This document shows positions 21,796 through 32,060 of a DNA stretch of 64,000 nucleotides, one piece after another. Position 1 is the first letter of the stretch, and every line of letters starts with the position of its first letter. The notes under the pieces are model-generated. The model had not been told where the DNA came from and did not search any database. It saw nothing but the letters and a program-made list of their open reading frames with translations. Position numbers and translations under genes: made by a program. This DNA is from Rhynchopus sp. YZ270_cl-10 (lineage: Eukaryota > Euglenozoa > Diplonemea > Diplonemida > Diplonemidae): the NCBI GenBank assembly GCA_964035575.1, contig OZ037931.1:505567-569566 (forward strand), in the 5' to 3' direction.

Positions 21796-22315
21796 ACCCC
21801 CCCCCCCCCCCCCCCCCCCCCTCCCTCCCCAGCGACGTTTTACTGCCCATTTAAGATGTGGGTTCAGTTTGGGGGAGGTGTTTCGACTCTCTCTTCCATG
21901 TCCCACCTTCCCCCCCTCCTTCCCCCCCTCCCTTGAGGTCACCCTCTTCCTTCAAGTACCCCCTTAGTACAAAAAAGACTCAAGCGAAGACCCAAATTTT
22001 ATTCAAAAAAAAAAAAAAAAAAAAAAAAAAATGAAAAATGAAAAAATAGCAATGGTGTGTGCGGCAGAAAACGGTTGGGGGGGTGAGGGACAAAAAAAAT
22101 TGGAGTTAATCTTCGGAAAAAAGATAGGGGAAGATGAACGCAGCTAAAAAAAGGGATGGTATATCCCAGTTATTCAAGAAAAAAAAGCAAAACAAACACA
22201 AATATAAAGAAACAAGAACCCTACAGATCCTCTTTGTAGTCCCGCTTTTTATACTTCTCCAAAATCACATTACATCGACGAAGTTCTTCCGAAGTCACGA
22301 ACTCAGGGATGGGAT
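21796..22315. other. gene-free spacer with long homopolymers
   Basis: It contains a C-run (about 21796-21820), an A-run (about 22003-22031) and C/T-rich spacer. No supported gene. Confidence 0.5.
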
Positions 22316-23273
22316 GAGGAAAATATCAGTCCTATTCGTGGTCATTTACCCCCCCCCCCCCTAAATTTACCCCCCCCCCTTATTTTACCCCCTTTTTCAG
22401 AAAAAAACGGTTCAGGCCAAAATAACATGGTAATTTACCCCCCCCCCCCTTATAATACCCTGTTGTGGCTGGTACTTTACCCCCCTGGGGGGGTAAAGTA
22501 CCAGCCACCAGGTAATTTTTGGGTAATTATCGCCGCAACACGCCAGGTGGTGTTTTGTCACGAGTGACCTAAACCCACGAGCGAAGCGAGGGGGTTCAGG
22601 GAACGAGTGGCAAAACACCACCTGGCGTGTAATTATGGGGTAATAGTTTCACTTAGTGCAGCGCATACCTGTTTTGTTTTATGGTTTGCTGGGAGGGGCT
22701 GATGTGTTCAGCGGGTCGTACATCCGGAGACTGTAGGACTCGTCTGATTTGAAGCTGGAGACAAGCTCGAAATGAGGAAAGGGGTAAAGTGCAAATAATC
22801 TTTCACCCTGTTTTACATCACGTGTGCAGGTAGATGGGTGCAGGTGGGTACGTTTGTGCTGCGTGGGCGATACGTTTGGGACACCTCACGGAATCTGAGG
22901 CAACACCGTGATCCCTGACCAGTCATGGTTCAGGCACGGGCAGAAAGATGATGTGGATGATGTGGATCCATGATGCATGACTGCTTGCGATGTCGCAAGG
23001 AAGTGAGGAATTTTTTTCAGATGACACATTTGTCATGAGAGCATGTGTCGTCACACTGTGTTGTGCAAAATTTTACCCCACCGTGTATGAAAAAGTCCCC
23101 CCTTCCCACCCAAAAACATGACCTAACCCATAACATGGTAATTTACCCCCCCCCCCTTACCCCCTCATTTACCCCCCCCCCTTATTTTACCCCCTTATTT
23201 CCAAAATTTCCGGTTCACCGACCCAAAGGGGGGGGGGTAAATGACCACGAATAGGACTGATTACATTTTCCTC
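22316..23273. mobile_element. inverted-repeat element with TTTACCCCC words
   Basis: The terminal inverted repeats extend about 40 bp: GAGGAAAAT, then TCAGTCCTATTCGTGGTCAT, then TTTACCCCC at the left, with the complement at 23225-23273. TTTACCCCCCC words are iterated near both ends, partly in direct order (22350-22450 and 23140-23200). A nested palindrome at 22475-22510 pairs GGCTGGTACTTTACCCCC with its complement. A second pairs CACGCCAGGTGGTGTTTTG (22540) with CAAAACACCACCTGGCGTG (22613). Its right end coincides with the start of the duplicated gene unit. Confidence 0.75.
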
Positions 23274-23416
23274 CGTCCGGATGAGTGTTCTGCGCACCCA
23301 GGTGCACTGTCGTGTAGGAGAGGGCTTTGTGTTCCTTTGTACTGCAGGCCACGCTTTGTGTGCCTCTTCCAACCCCAAAACAGGTTTCTACACAACAATA
23401 CACATCTCAACACAAT

Positions 23417-23800
23417 ATGGCCGCCACCCCCACGATGGGCATGGAGAGGTTCGTGCAGGAGTTTCTGGAGCAGATCTCCACAATTGAAAGGGCGGTGAAG
23501 GCGGAGCAGCTGAAGCTTGAGCAGCTGAAGGTGACACGCGACAGGCTGCTGGAGAAGCGTGGTGTGCTGAAGGGCACGTTGGCGTCTGTCATCGCAGAGG
23601 AGAGGCACGTCTGTGAACGCATGGAGTCCGAGACGCTTCTCGAGAGTGATCTGGCCGCACAGCTCGCGGAGCTGTCCTCCGTCGTGGACTCCGACGTGAA
23701 CCACCAACAGCCCCTTCTCGACTACCTCAACCACTCCATTGCCGCCGTGACGGAAAAGACCGAGTCCGTTGCCTCCACCCTTCAGCGCATGGGCGCCTGA
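23417..23800 (+). CDS. small coiled-coil protein, copy A, 127 aa
   Basis: The start MAATPTMGMERFVQEF is the first ATG after a pyrimidine/AG-type site (CCAAAACAG at 23383) and an A-rich leader. The frame extends upstream to 23327, but that part is not gene-like. Residues 10-60 and 70-125 are heptad-rich (IERAVKAEQLKLEQLKVTRD; LLESDLAAQLAELSSVVDSD) with a break near 65. One antiparallel helical hairpin would fit. The family is not recognised; prefoldin-like or tether-subunit folds are possible, but nothing decides. Copy B encodes the identical protein, and the few DNA differences are silent, which argues for a functional gene. Confidence 0.8.
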   Translation: MAATPTMGMERFVQEFLEQISTIERAVKAEQLKLEQLKVTRDRLLEKRGVLKGTLASVIAEERHVCERMESETLLESDLAAQLAELSSVVDSDVNHQQPLLDYLNHSIAAVTEKTESVASTLQRMGA

Positions 23801-23900
23801 TCTTTCTCGTATCGCAGCAAAGCGTCTCTAGTTTTTGCTGCTTTCTGCATGTGTATAATAGCATGTGCTGCAAAAGTAATATTCTCGAATCTTGTCTCTT

Positions 23901-24110
23901 CTATTTCCAAAATAGAAACTTAACAGCGGTAGTCGTCCGCCTACCGCACATACGGCACGTGCCCGATTCTCCGTCACTGTGTGTTTCACCGCACTGGGGA
24001 AACACACAGTCCGGAATTTGCGTCGGCGCCAAAGCTCCCTTGGGGACCTCCGACACCACCTTTATCTCCTCCCACTTGACATCGTCCAGACGCATGTCTG
24101 CCCGGGACAT
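23901..24110 (-). CDS. possible small zinc-ribbon-like protein, 69 aa
   Basis: The minus-strand frame starts MSRADMRLDDVKWEEIKVVS and contains CVFPQCGETHSDGESGTCRM followed by CGRR. That gives two Cys pairs (C-x4-C and C-x2-C) spaced like a zinc ribbon. It lies wholly in the block present only in unit 1 of the duplication. The C-terminal end (VKFLFWK) may be read-through of a splice site. No paralogue in the window supports it. Confidence 0.35.
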   Translation of the reverse strand: MSRADMRLDDVKWEEIKVVSEVPKGALAPTQIPDCVFPQCGETHSDGESGTCRMCGRRTTTAVKFLFWK

Positions 24111-24378
24111 TTTATTTTTGTAGAGGTTGTGTAAGATTTGTGGTGAAACGCACACACCTCGACCTGTTTGGTGAGGAGTGGCTCTGCAGCGCGGTTCGTC
24201 TCTAGAACCGCAAAGTGTGTTCAAAATGCTTCGTTTCTATTTCCTCCTTCATTTCATGAGGTGACACAAAAAAAAAACCTCGTGAATGATTTCCCCCTCC
24301 CTTTCCTTGTCTGGAATCAAAATCAAATTAACACAACGAACACTACAGATTTAATACAAACGTTAACAAACTTCCAAA

Positions 24379-25689
24379 ATGTACACCCTCTTGCTTCTGA
24401 CAGCGGTGGCAGGCTTGCAGCAATGCACACGCGACTGCGACTGTTCTAAGGACGAAACATGCCGCAGTGTCGCAGTCGGTAACCGCGACGGCACCACAAC
24501 ATGCAGCAAGAAAACGTTCTGTGTTGCACGGTCTGTCGAAGGAGAACAATGTGGCGGGCTGGTGTCTCCTTGTGAGACGAATGTGTGTGCCACGGGACTG
24601 GAGTGCACCTTCATGGCCCACGCACAGGGCACGTGCTATGACCCGACACCTGCGAAGTGCAACGGAGGGATGCAGTGCGGGGTCACAGGGCTCTCCTGCG
24701 ATATTGACCATGCATGCAACCACCACGGCTGTTGTGAGGACTGCCGCTGCGACGCAGCACCGGCGTGCAAGGAGGGCTACGAAGCAGACAGGGAAGATGC
24801 GTGCACGGCAGCAGAGGTGGAGTCGGGTGTCTGTGTGCTGGAGTCGAAGTGCTGCAACAAGCTGATGTGCAGGAAGGTGTGCGGGCCGTACACCGCTGCC
24901 ACCCCGTGCAAGGAGGGACAGTGCTACAACGCAGGAAGCTGTGGCTGTCAGGAGAAGGAGACGGCGAACTGTTTTGTTGACCCATGCCAGTTTGCGAGCT
25001 GCAGTGCAGGGTTTGTGTGTGTGGCAAACTACTGTGGGGGATGTGACCACCGCTGCGAACGGGTTGTGGAAGGTGCGTGCCATGCGGACAGTGACTGTGC
25101 ACAGGACGAGACCTGCCGGAAGACAGCGCTTCCTGGTGTGGACACGACGGGCACGAACCCAACATGCGGAGACGTGAAGTCCTGCGTGAAGAAGGGTGCG
25201 ATCGGTGATGTGTGTGGTGCATGGCACTGCGACGCAAACTTCTGTGCAGAGGGGCTTGCCTGCTCTGCCATCGCCTCCCTGCGTGGTGTCTGCTACGACC
25301 CGCAGCCCGCACGCTGCTTTGGTGCACAGCAATGCGACAACGACAGACTGCAGTGCTTTGGGACAACACAGTGCAACCACCGTGGCTGCTGCGAGGACTG
25401 CGCCTGCAAGGCAACACCCACCTGCCCATCAGGGTACGAACCCGACATGAAAGGAGAGTGCACACCTGGTGCGCTTGCATGTGGACAGTGTGTCAAGGAG
25501 TCGCGCTGCTGCACCGAACTGACCTGCAAAAAGACGTGCACCTTCCCTTGCGAGGCACTCCCAACGTGCCCAAGAGGTTCCATCAAGGTGGACCCATCCA
25601 TCTGCTCCCAGACCATGTGGGACGAACGGACCTGCACCAGCCACACCACCTGCTGCCAGACCATCTCCTGCTTCCACTACAGACGGTGA
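24379..25689 (+). CDS. secreted cysteine-rich protein, copy A, 436 aa
   Basis: The N-terminus MYTLLLLTAVAGLQQC is a short signal peptide, so the protein is probably secreted or on the surface. The mature chain has about 70 Cys. It consists of two homologous halves: residues about 15-170 (CDCSKDETCRSV ... CNHHGCCEDCRCDAAPACKE) and about 230-395 (CHADSDCAQDETCRKT ... CNHRGCCEDCACKATPTCPS). A linker (VCGPYTAATPCKEGQCYNAG) and a C-terminal Cys-rich tail complete it. No hydrophobic anchor follows. The CxxDxDCxxDETC pattern recalls Dickkopf/WAP-like disulfide modules, but I cannot assign a family. It follows the coiled-coil gene in the same orientation in both units. Confidence 0.88.
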   Translation: MYTLLLLTAVAGLQQCTRDCDCSKDETCRSVAVGNRDGTTTCSKKTFCVARSVEGEQCGGLVSPCETNVCATGLECTFMAHAQGTCYDPTPAKCNGGMQCGVTGLSCDIDHACNHHGCCEDCRCDAAPACKEGYEADREDACTAAEVESGVCVLESKCCNKLMCRKVCGPYTAATPCKEGQCYNAGSCGCQEKETANCFVDPCQFASCSAGFVCVANYCGGCDHRCERVVEGACHADSDCAQDETCRKTALPGVDTTGTNPTCGDVKSCVKKGAIGDVCGAWHCDANFCAEGLACSAIASLRGVCYDPQPARCFGAQQCDNDRLQCFGTTQCNHRGCCEDCACKATPTCPSGYEPDMKGECTPGALACGQCVKESRCCTELTCKKTCTFPCEALPTCPRGSIKVDPSICSQTMWDERTCTSHTTCCQTISCFHYRR

Positions 25690-26454
25690 ATGTCAGGTCT
25701 ATGATCACCCTCTTCCCCCTTGTGTCTTTCTTGTTTCTTCTTAGGATTGTAGTGCACACATACCGTGTATGATGCAATGCCTTGCCACATTGGTGAAGGT
25801 GACGCAGCAAGACGCAGATGTCCTCAGAGGCATAGAGCGCATGCTGTGTCACGTTCGGAACAATGCAGGCAGGGTTGCAGGGTTGACACGGATGCATTTC
25901 GTTCTTATAGATTGACAAAGGACAATCCCAATCTCTTTACCAACTTTTCTATTCCCCCACCGCTTCTTCTACGTTCGTCCCCCTTTTTGTGGGGTGTATT
26001 TAGTTATTTTTTGGGCTGTGTGTTTGTCAGTTGCTGGCATTGTTCACTGTGTTCAGGAAATCACCCCACCCTACCAACTATGGATCCCCCATCCTGCCTT
26101 CATTCACAACACACTTATCGCATGCACTATGCATGTGATGCCGTTGTGGCAGGACCACGTCATTTCATTTGTGCCTTTTATTGTCACCGAAAGATACTAT
26201 GTGTGCACAAGATGCGCATCAATCTTTTCCACAACCAACGTTCCCCTTTTTTGTTCTTCCTCACCACATTCTCGCATACATACCTTGGCATGTCACCTTT
26301 CTTCTTTCAAGGTGACCTGACGCGAGTATGGTATGTGAACCTTGTGGGTGTGCTTTTTTTTCCCATTTCCCCCCCTACAAAAATGTTTTTGGTCAAATCG
26401 TCACGCTGCTATGGCGATGTTTTTTTCTTTTGATTTTTCCGAGCCTGCATGGTT

Positions 26455-26680
26455 GCCTGATCTTTCTCGTATCGCAGCAAAGGGTCTCTAGTTTTTGCTG
26501 CTTTCTGCACATTGGTGTATAATAGTATGTGTTGCAAGAGTAATATTCTCGAGTCTTGTCGCTTCTTTTTCCAAAATGACCAAACAAAAAGAATGATTTC
26601 CCCCCTCCCTTTCCTTGTCTGGAATCAAATCAAATTAACACAACGAACACTACAGATTTTTTAATACAAACGTTAACAAC
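26455..26680. pseudogene. non-coding remnant of a third duplication unit
   Basis: At 26455 the sequence repeats the 3' end and downstream region of the coiled-coil gene (GCCTGATCTTTCTCGTATCG, then the GCTGCTTTCTGCA stretch). It then jumps to the leader of the Cys-rich gene (ATTAACACAACGAACACTAC, then CAAACGTTAACAA) and breaks off into unit 2. Both coding regions are missing. This shows at least three units once existed, or an unequal exchange that left a scar. Confidence 0.8.
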
Positions 26681-26827
26681 TGCCACAACGTCCGGATGAG
26701 TGTTCTGCGCACCCAGGTGCACTGTCAGGAGAGGGCTTTGTGTTCCTTTGTACTGCAGGCCACGCTTTGTGTTCCTCTTCCAACCCCAAAACAGGTTTCT
26801 ACACAACAATACACATCTCAACACAAT

Positions 26828-27211
26828 ATGGCCGCCACCCCCACGATGGGCATGGAGAGGTTCGTGCAGGAGTTTCTGGAGCAGATCTCCACGATTGAAA
26901 GGGCGGTGAAGGCGGAGCAGCTGAAGCTTGAGCAGCTGAAGGTGACACGCGACAGGCTGCTGGAGAAGCGTGGTGTGCTGAAGGGCACGTTGGCGTCTGT
27001 CATCGCAGAGGAGAGGCACGTCTGTGAACGCATGGAGTCCGAGACGCTTCTCGAGAGTGATCTGGCCGCACAGCTCGCGGAGCTGTCCTCCGTCGTGGAC
27101 TCCGACGTGAACCACCAACAGCCCCTTCTCGACTACCTCAACCACTCTATTGCCGCCGTGACGGAAAAGACCGAGTCTGTTGCCTCCACCCTTCAGCGCA
27201 TGGGCGCCTGA
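26828..27211 (+). CDS. small coiled-coil protein, copy B, 127 aa
   Basis: The protein is identical to copy A. The DNA differs at about three silent positions (for example ACAATT to ACGATT). The leader has a 5-bp difference about 90 bp upstream, which changes the upstream frame. That supports MAATPTMG as the start rather than the longer frames. Confidence 0.8.
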   Translation: MAATPTMGMERFVQEFLEQISTIERAVKAEQLKLEQLKVTRDRLLEKRGVLKGTLASVIAEERHVCERMESETLLESDLAAQLAELSSVVDSDVNHQQPLLDYLNHSIAAVTEKTESVASTLQRMGA

Positions 27212-27433
27212 TCTTTCTCGTATCGCAGCAAAGCGTCTCTGGTTTTTGCTGCTTTCTGCATGTGTATAATAGCATGTGCTGCAAAAGTAATATTCTCGAA
27301 TCTTGTCTCTTCTATTTCCACACAAAAAAAACCTCGTGAATGATTTCCCCCCTCCCTTTCCTTGTCTGGAATCAAAATCAAATTAACACAACGAACACTA
27401 CAGATTTAATACAAACGTTAACAAACTTCCAAA

Positions 27434-28744
27434 ATGTACACCCTCTTGCTTCTGACAGCGGTGGCAGGCTTGCAGCAATGCACACGCGACTGTGACTGTT
27501 CTAAGGACGAAACATGCCGCAGTGTCGCAGTCGGTAACCGCGACCGCACCACAACATGCAGCAAGAAAACGTTCTGTGTTGCACGGTCTGTCGAAGGGGA
27601 GCAATGTGGCGGGCTGGTGTCTCCTTGTGAGACGAATGTGTGCGCCACGGGACTGGAGTGCACCTTCATGGCCCACGCACAGGGCACGTGCTATGACCCG
27701 ACACCTGCGAAGTGCAACGGAGGGATGCAGTGCGGGACAGCAGGGCTCTCCTGCGATATTGACCATGCGTGCAACCACCACGGCTGTTGTGAGGACTGCC
27801 GCTGCGACGCAGCACCAGCGTGCAAGGAGGGCTACGAAGCAGACAGGGAAGATGCGTGCACGGCAGCAGGGGTGGAGTCGGGTGTCTGTGTGCTGGAGTC
27901 GAAGTGCTGCAACAAGCTGATGTGCAGGAAGGTGTGCGGGCCATACACCGCTGCCACCCCGTGCAAGGAGGGACAGTGCTACAACGCAGGAAGCTGTGGC
28001 TGCCAGGAGAAGGAGACGGCGAACTGTTTTGTTGACCCATGCCAGTTTGCGAGCTGCAGTGCAGGGTTTGTGTGTGTGGCAAACTACTGCGGGGGATGTG
28101 ACCACCGCTGCGAACGGGTTGTGGAAGGAGCATGCCATGCGGACAGTGACTGTGCACAGGACGAGACCTGCCGGAAGACAGCGCTTCCTGGTGTGGACAC
28201 GACGGGCACGAACCCAACATGCGGAGACGTGAAGTCCTGCGTGAAGAAGGGTGCGATCGGTGATGTGTGTGGTGCATGGCACTGCGACGCAAACTTCTGT
28301 GCAGAGGGACTTGCCTGCTCTGCCATCGCCTCCCTGCGTGGTGTCTGCTACGACCCGCAGCCCGCACGCTGCTTTGGTGCACAGCAATGCGACAACGACA
28401 GACTGCAGTGCTTTGGGACAACACAGTGCAACCACCGTGGCTGCTGCGAGGACTGCGCCTGCAAGGCAACACCCACCTGCCCATCAGGGTACGAACCCGA
28501 CATGAAAGGAGAGTGCACACCTGGTGCGCTTGCATGTGGACAGTGTGTCAAGGAGTCGCGCTGCTGCACCGAACTGACCTGCAAAAAGACGTGCACCTTC
28601 CCTTGCGAGGCACTCCCAACGTGCCCAAGAGGTTCCATCAAGGTGGACCCATCCATCTGCTCCCAGACCATGTGGGACGAACGGACCTGCACCAGCCACA
28701 CCACCTGCTGCCAGACTATCTCCTGCTTCCACTACAGACGGTGA
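27434..28744 (+). CDS. secreted cysteine-rich protein, copy B, 436 aa
   Basis: It has the same length and all the same cysteines as copy A. I see about four residue changes, all in the first half: NRDG to NRDR, CGVTG to CGTAG, and AAEVESG to AAGVESG. The second half is identical in protein. Clustering of the changes in the first half suggests gene conversion of the second half or relaxed constraint on the first. The leader matches copy A up to the start. Confidence 0.88.
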   Translation: MYTLLLLTAVAGLQQCTRDCDCSKDETCRSVAVGNRDRTTTCSKKTFCVARSVEGEQCGGLVSPCETNVCATGLECTFMAHAQGTCYDPTPAKCNGGMQCGTAGLSCDIDHACNHHGCCEDCRCDAAPACKEGYEADREDACTAAGVESGVCVLESKCCNKLMCRKVCGPYTAATPCKEGQCYNAGSCGCQEKETANCFVDPCQFASCSAGFVCVANYCGGCDHRCERVVEGACHADSDCAQDETCRKTALPGVDTTGTNPTCGDVKSCVKKGAIGDVCGAWHCDANFCAEGLACSAIASLRGVCYDPQPARCFGAQQCDNDRLQCFGTTQCNHRGCCEDCACKATPTCPSGYEPDMKGECTPGALACGQCVKESRCCTELTCKKTCTFPCEALPTCPRGSIKVDPSICSQTMWDERTCTSHTTCCQTISCFHYRR

Positions 28745-29657
28745 ATGTCAGGTCTATGATCACCCTCTTCCCCCTTGTGTCTTTCTTGTTTCTTCTTAGG
28801 ATTGTAGTGCACACATACCGTGTATGATGCAATGCCTTGCCACATTGGTGAAGGTGACGCAGCAAGACGCAGATGTCCTCAGAGGCATAGAGCGCATGCT
28901 GTGTCACGTTCGGAACAATGCAGGCAGGGTTGCAGGGTTGACACGGATGCATTTCGTTCTTATAGATTGACAAAGGACAATCCCAATCTCTTTACCAACT
29001 TTTCTATTCCCCCACCACTTCTTCTACGTTCGTCCCCTTTTTTTTGTGGGGTGTGTCAGGAAATGACCCCACACCCCAACTATCGAAACTACTTTTTCTT
29101 TTTACCTGTCTTTTTTCCCCAGCCTTTTTTGGTGACCTGAAAAATACGAGAAATTAAATTTCTGGTTCAATTTTTTCAAATAAACTCGAACTATGGATTC
29201 CCCATCCTGCCTTCATTCGCAACACACTTATCGCATGCACTATGCATGTGATGCCGTTGTGGCAGGACCACGTCATTTCATTTGTGCCTTTTATTGTCAC
29301 CGAAAGATACTGTGTGTGCACAAGATGCACATCAATCTTTTCCACAACCAACGTTCCCCTTTTTTGTTCTTCCTCACCACATTCTCGCATACATACCTTG
29401 TCATGTCACCTTTCTTCTTTCAAGGTGACCTGACACGAGTATGGTATGTGAACCTTGTGGGTGTGCTTTTTTCCCCCATTTCCCCTCTACATTTTTTTGG
29501 TCAAATCGTCACGCTACGACGATAATGATGTTTCTTTTGATTTTTCAGATCCTACAAATGAGCTTCTAATTTGCTTTTCCTTCCTCCCTTTTTACCTCCC
29601 TTTTACCTCCCTGCCTATTAACCTACTCCAGTAAAACACACACAAGAACACCACACT

Positions 29658-30536
29658 ATGTCGGCCCCTCTCGTTATCCCCGCATGCACGCCTCTCTCCG
29701 CATTCCTTGGAATGCTTGGGGCGTCTCTTGCACTTGGCTTTGCTAACCTCGGGGCTGCGTACGGTACCGTGAAGAGTGGTGTGGCCGTGGCGCACTTGGG
29801 GATGGTGTCTAAGGTATGGTTCAAGGGGGTGTTCTCATTATTCTTTTGTGTTTGTGGAAAGTAGAATGATAATGATAAAATTGTACAAAATCGCAGGGTC
29901 GTGCGATGAGAGGAATGGTGCCCGTTGTCATGGCCGGTATCCTGGGTATCTACGGTCTTATCATTGCCGTCATCGTCTCGAGCAACGTGAAGCAGGACAA
30001 CTACCCGCTGGGTAAGGGGCTCGTGCACCTGGGTGCGGGAGTTGCGGGAGGCATGGCGAGTCTGGCGGCCGGGTTCGCGATTGGGGTTGTGGGAGACACA
30101 TGCGCGACAGCGTACCAGCGCACTGAGGTATGCCCCACATTTGATGTTTTTTTTCACACCCACCGTCCCTTCACAAAGCCCATCACATAAAGTCCCCATA
30201 ACCTTCCCATATCTGGGGTGATCAGGGATTCTTTTCTACAACACTGGTCCCTGCTTACAGTTTTCCCTGTAAACCACTCCGAAGCGCAACACTCCGGGGG
30301 TTCGATAACCCTGCGGAGTGGTCAGTGCCTGCCGTCCCAGAGGCGTTTTGCACTATCAACTTTCACTTTTATTTGAACACTTTACACAGAAAATCTTCGT
30401 GGCAATGATCCTCATGCTTATCTTCGCCGAGGCGCTTGGTCTTTACGGCATGATCATCGCACTTCTCATGAACTCGACAGCGAACGGCATCAACGGAGAC
30501 TGCAACATGGAATCCTGGGCAATCCCCCAGCCCTAA
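29658..30536 (+). CDS. V-type ATPase proteolipid subunit c, three exons, 177 aa
   Basis: The exons are 29658-29813, 29897-30127 and 30390-30536. Both introns begin GTATG and end CAG, and both are in phase 0. Subunit c forms the rotating proton-carrying ring of the vacuolar ATPase. The four helices are clear: [60 protein letters not shown]; and [20 protein letters not shown] with the proton-binding Glu in [10 protein letters not shown]. The C-terminal tail ([17 protein letters not shown]) is longer than usual. Intron 2 holds a GTGCCTGCCGTCC mini-repeat (30305-30365). A pyrimidine-rich stretch ending ACTCCAG lies 30 bp upstream of the start. Confidence 0.95.
30305..30365. repeat. GTGCCTGCGTCC hairpin repeat (copy in V-ATPase intron 2)
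   Basis: The core is GTCAGTGCCTGC, GTCCCAGAGGCGTTTTGCAC and CAACTTTCACTTTT. Other copies lie near 14400, 15795, 43308, 60395 and 61205. This copy and 61205 share an upstream GGTTCGATAA.CCC stem. GTGCCTGCG pairs loosely with GGCGTTTGCAC. Confidence 0.85.
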
Positions 30537-30921
30537 ATAAACCCCCTTTCCCCCCCTTTTTTTTTGTAAGATCTGTGTGCACGACACTTTTCCTACAAAA
30601 TTTTCTATTTTTATTTTAAACTCAACCTCACTTTAAAATTGTGAAGTCTGCATACCTGAAAACCCAAAAGGAAACCTTTATAAGGTTGCAGGTTGGTGGT
30701 TTTTTTTGCACGCAGACTCACAGGACTCAGAACAATTGTGGGGTTGAATTTAAAAGAAAAAAGGGGATTTTTTTAAAAGCCCAAATCTGTTTCGTTACAA
30801 AAGTTCGGAGAGAGGAGGATATGTGATATGTGGGGTTGTTATTTGATGTGTACGTGATCAAGATGGCTAACGAGAGGCTTAGGGTCATCTGATAAACTTT
30901 TCTTTTATTTTTTTCTATTTA

Positions 30922-31248
30922 CTGGGGGGGGGGCGAATAGAAGACCCCTGCCGAATACAAGACCCCGCCGAATAGAAGACCCCCTTTTTTTTGGCCGTTT
31001 TCATAAAATATATTTTAGAATAGAAGACCCTAGTAGGCTTGCGTGTAGCATACAAGACCCTAGTAGGGTCTTGTATTTAGCATACTGTAACAAAATTAAT
31101 TTTTTACGCTATGCTAAATCCTAAAAGGGTCTTGTTCAACGGACCATAAAATATTTATCCAATAATTTTATGTTTGAAAACCCCCCTAAAAAAAGCGCTG
31201 ACATGGTGAATACAAGGGGGGGGTCTTCTATTCGCCCCCCCCCCCCAG
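30922..31248. mobile_element. 327-bp inverted-repeat element with GAATAGAAGACCC words, TA target
   Basis: The ends CTGGGGGGGG and CCCCCCCCAG are next to TA on both sides. Subterminal words GCGAATAGAAGACCCC are iterated three times at the left and appear inverted at the right (GGGTCTTCTATTCGC). A central palindrome pairs GACCCTAGTAGGGTC. The termini match those of 49693-50907, but the words differ. Confidence 0.85.
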
Positions 31249-32001
31249 TAAGCGCAGAAGAGAGGGGGTTTTTTTGTGGTCATCGCTCAATCCAAAAAAA
31301 AAAAACAAAAAGCGTGGATTGCCCGTTCGCGGAGGTACACGTTGTCAAAGTTTTCAAAAAAAAAAAAAAAAAAAAAAAAAAATGTTGATGAAATGGGGGT
31401 TTATGGGGGGGAAGGGCGTGCCATTTTATGTAAAAAATGGTACCAGTTTTTTTTTCGGGCGAGTAGAAGAGGGAAATGATAAAGAAAATATCGAGAGGTC
31501 CTTTAAAGAAGTACAAGACAGTATTTTTGTTTTTGGTTTTCATATTTGTTTGTATGAGACCTGTCTTGTACTCTGAGGTAAATAAATAAAGTGTTTTTTG
31601 TGACAACTCCTCTGGCCGAGCGTTTGTATGTGTGTGTGTGTATGTGTGTGTGTTTTTCCCCTTCAAAAAATTCCCATTTTTTTTATTTATATTACACCAG
31701 CCTTCCCGCGCCTGTATACATTTTTTTTCTCTCTTTTTTTACATTTAGTGTACCCTATTATACCTTCTATTCAGAATAGATAGTATATGAATTAACTTTT
31801 TTTGGGATTTCCCTTTCCCTTCGTATTTGTTGTATCTTAGATGCGTTCAATGAAATCACTTTCAAGTAGAAAAGTTCGAGAAAAAAAAACACATTGCACA
31901 AATTCTCGAGTTAGTTTCTTTTTTGCATCTTCTCTCTGGTGTAGATTCCAGGGGAGGGGGGGTACTAAAACCTGCATCCGGAGATATGTAACAAACTAAA
32001 T

Positions 32002-32060
32002 AGTGGAGTTCATCCTCGGGTGTGACTACACTAATACAAACCAAGTTTTCAAACTAAACA
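32002..32060. repeat. 50-bp dispersed repeat (TAGTGGAGTTCATCCTCGGG)
   Basis: The core TAGTGGAGTTCATCCTCGGG is followed by TGTCTACACTAATACAACC and AAGTTTTCAAA. TAGTG and CACTA can pair. Other copies lie at 43760, 48322 and 59628, plus one partial copy on the other strand near 61740-61775. Confidence 0.88.

Larger units (their letters stand above)
23275..29520. repeat. segmental duplication: two gene-bearing units plus a remnant
   Basis: Unit 1 is about 23275-26435 and unit 2 about 26690-29520. Both hold a coiled-coil gene followed by a Cys-rich gene. Coding sequences are near-identical. Spacer differs by blocks: unit 1 has an extra 350 bp (23911-24262), and the 3' spacers differ at 26000-26090 against 29050-29190. 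Homology resumes after these blocks, so they are later insertions or deletions. Confidence 0.93.

Noticed and set aside
30290-30315. GGTTCGATAACCC as a tRNA T-arm
   Set aside because: No D-arm, anticodon arm or acceptor stem surrounds it here or in the related copy at 61195. It lies inside the V-ATPase intron next to a mini-repeat.
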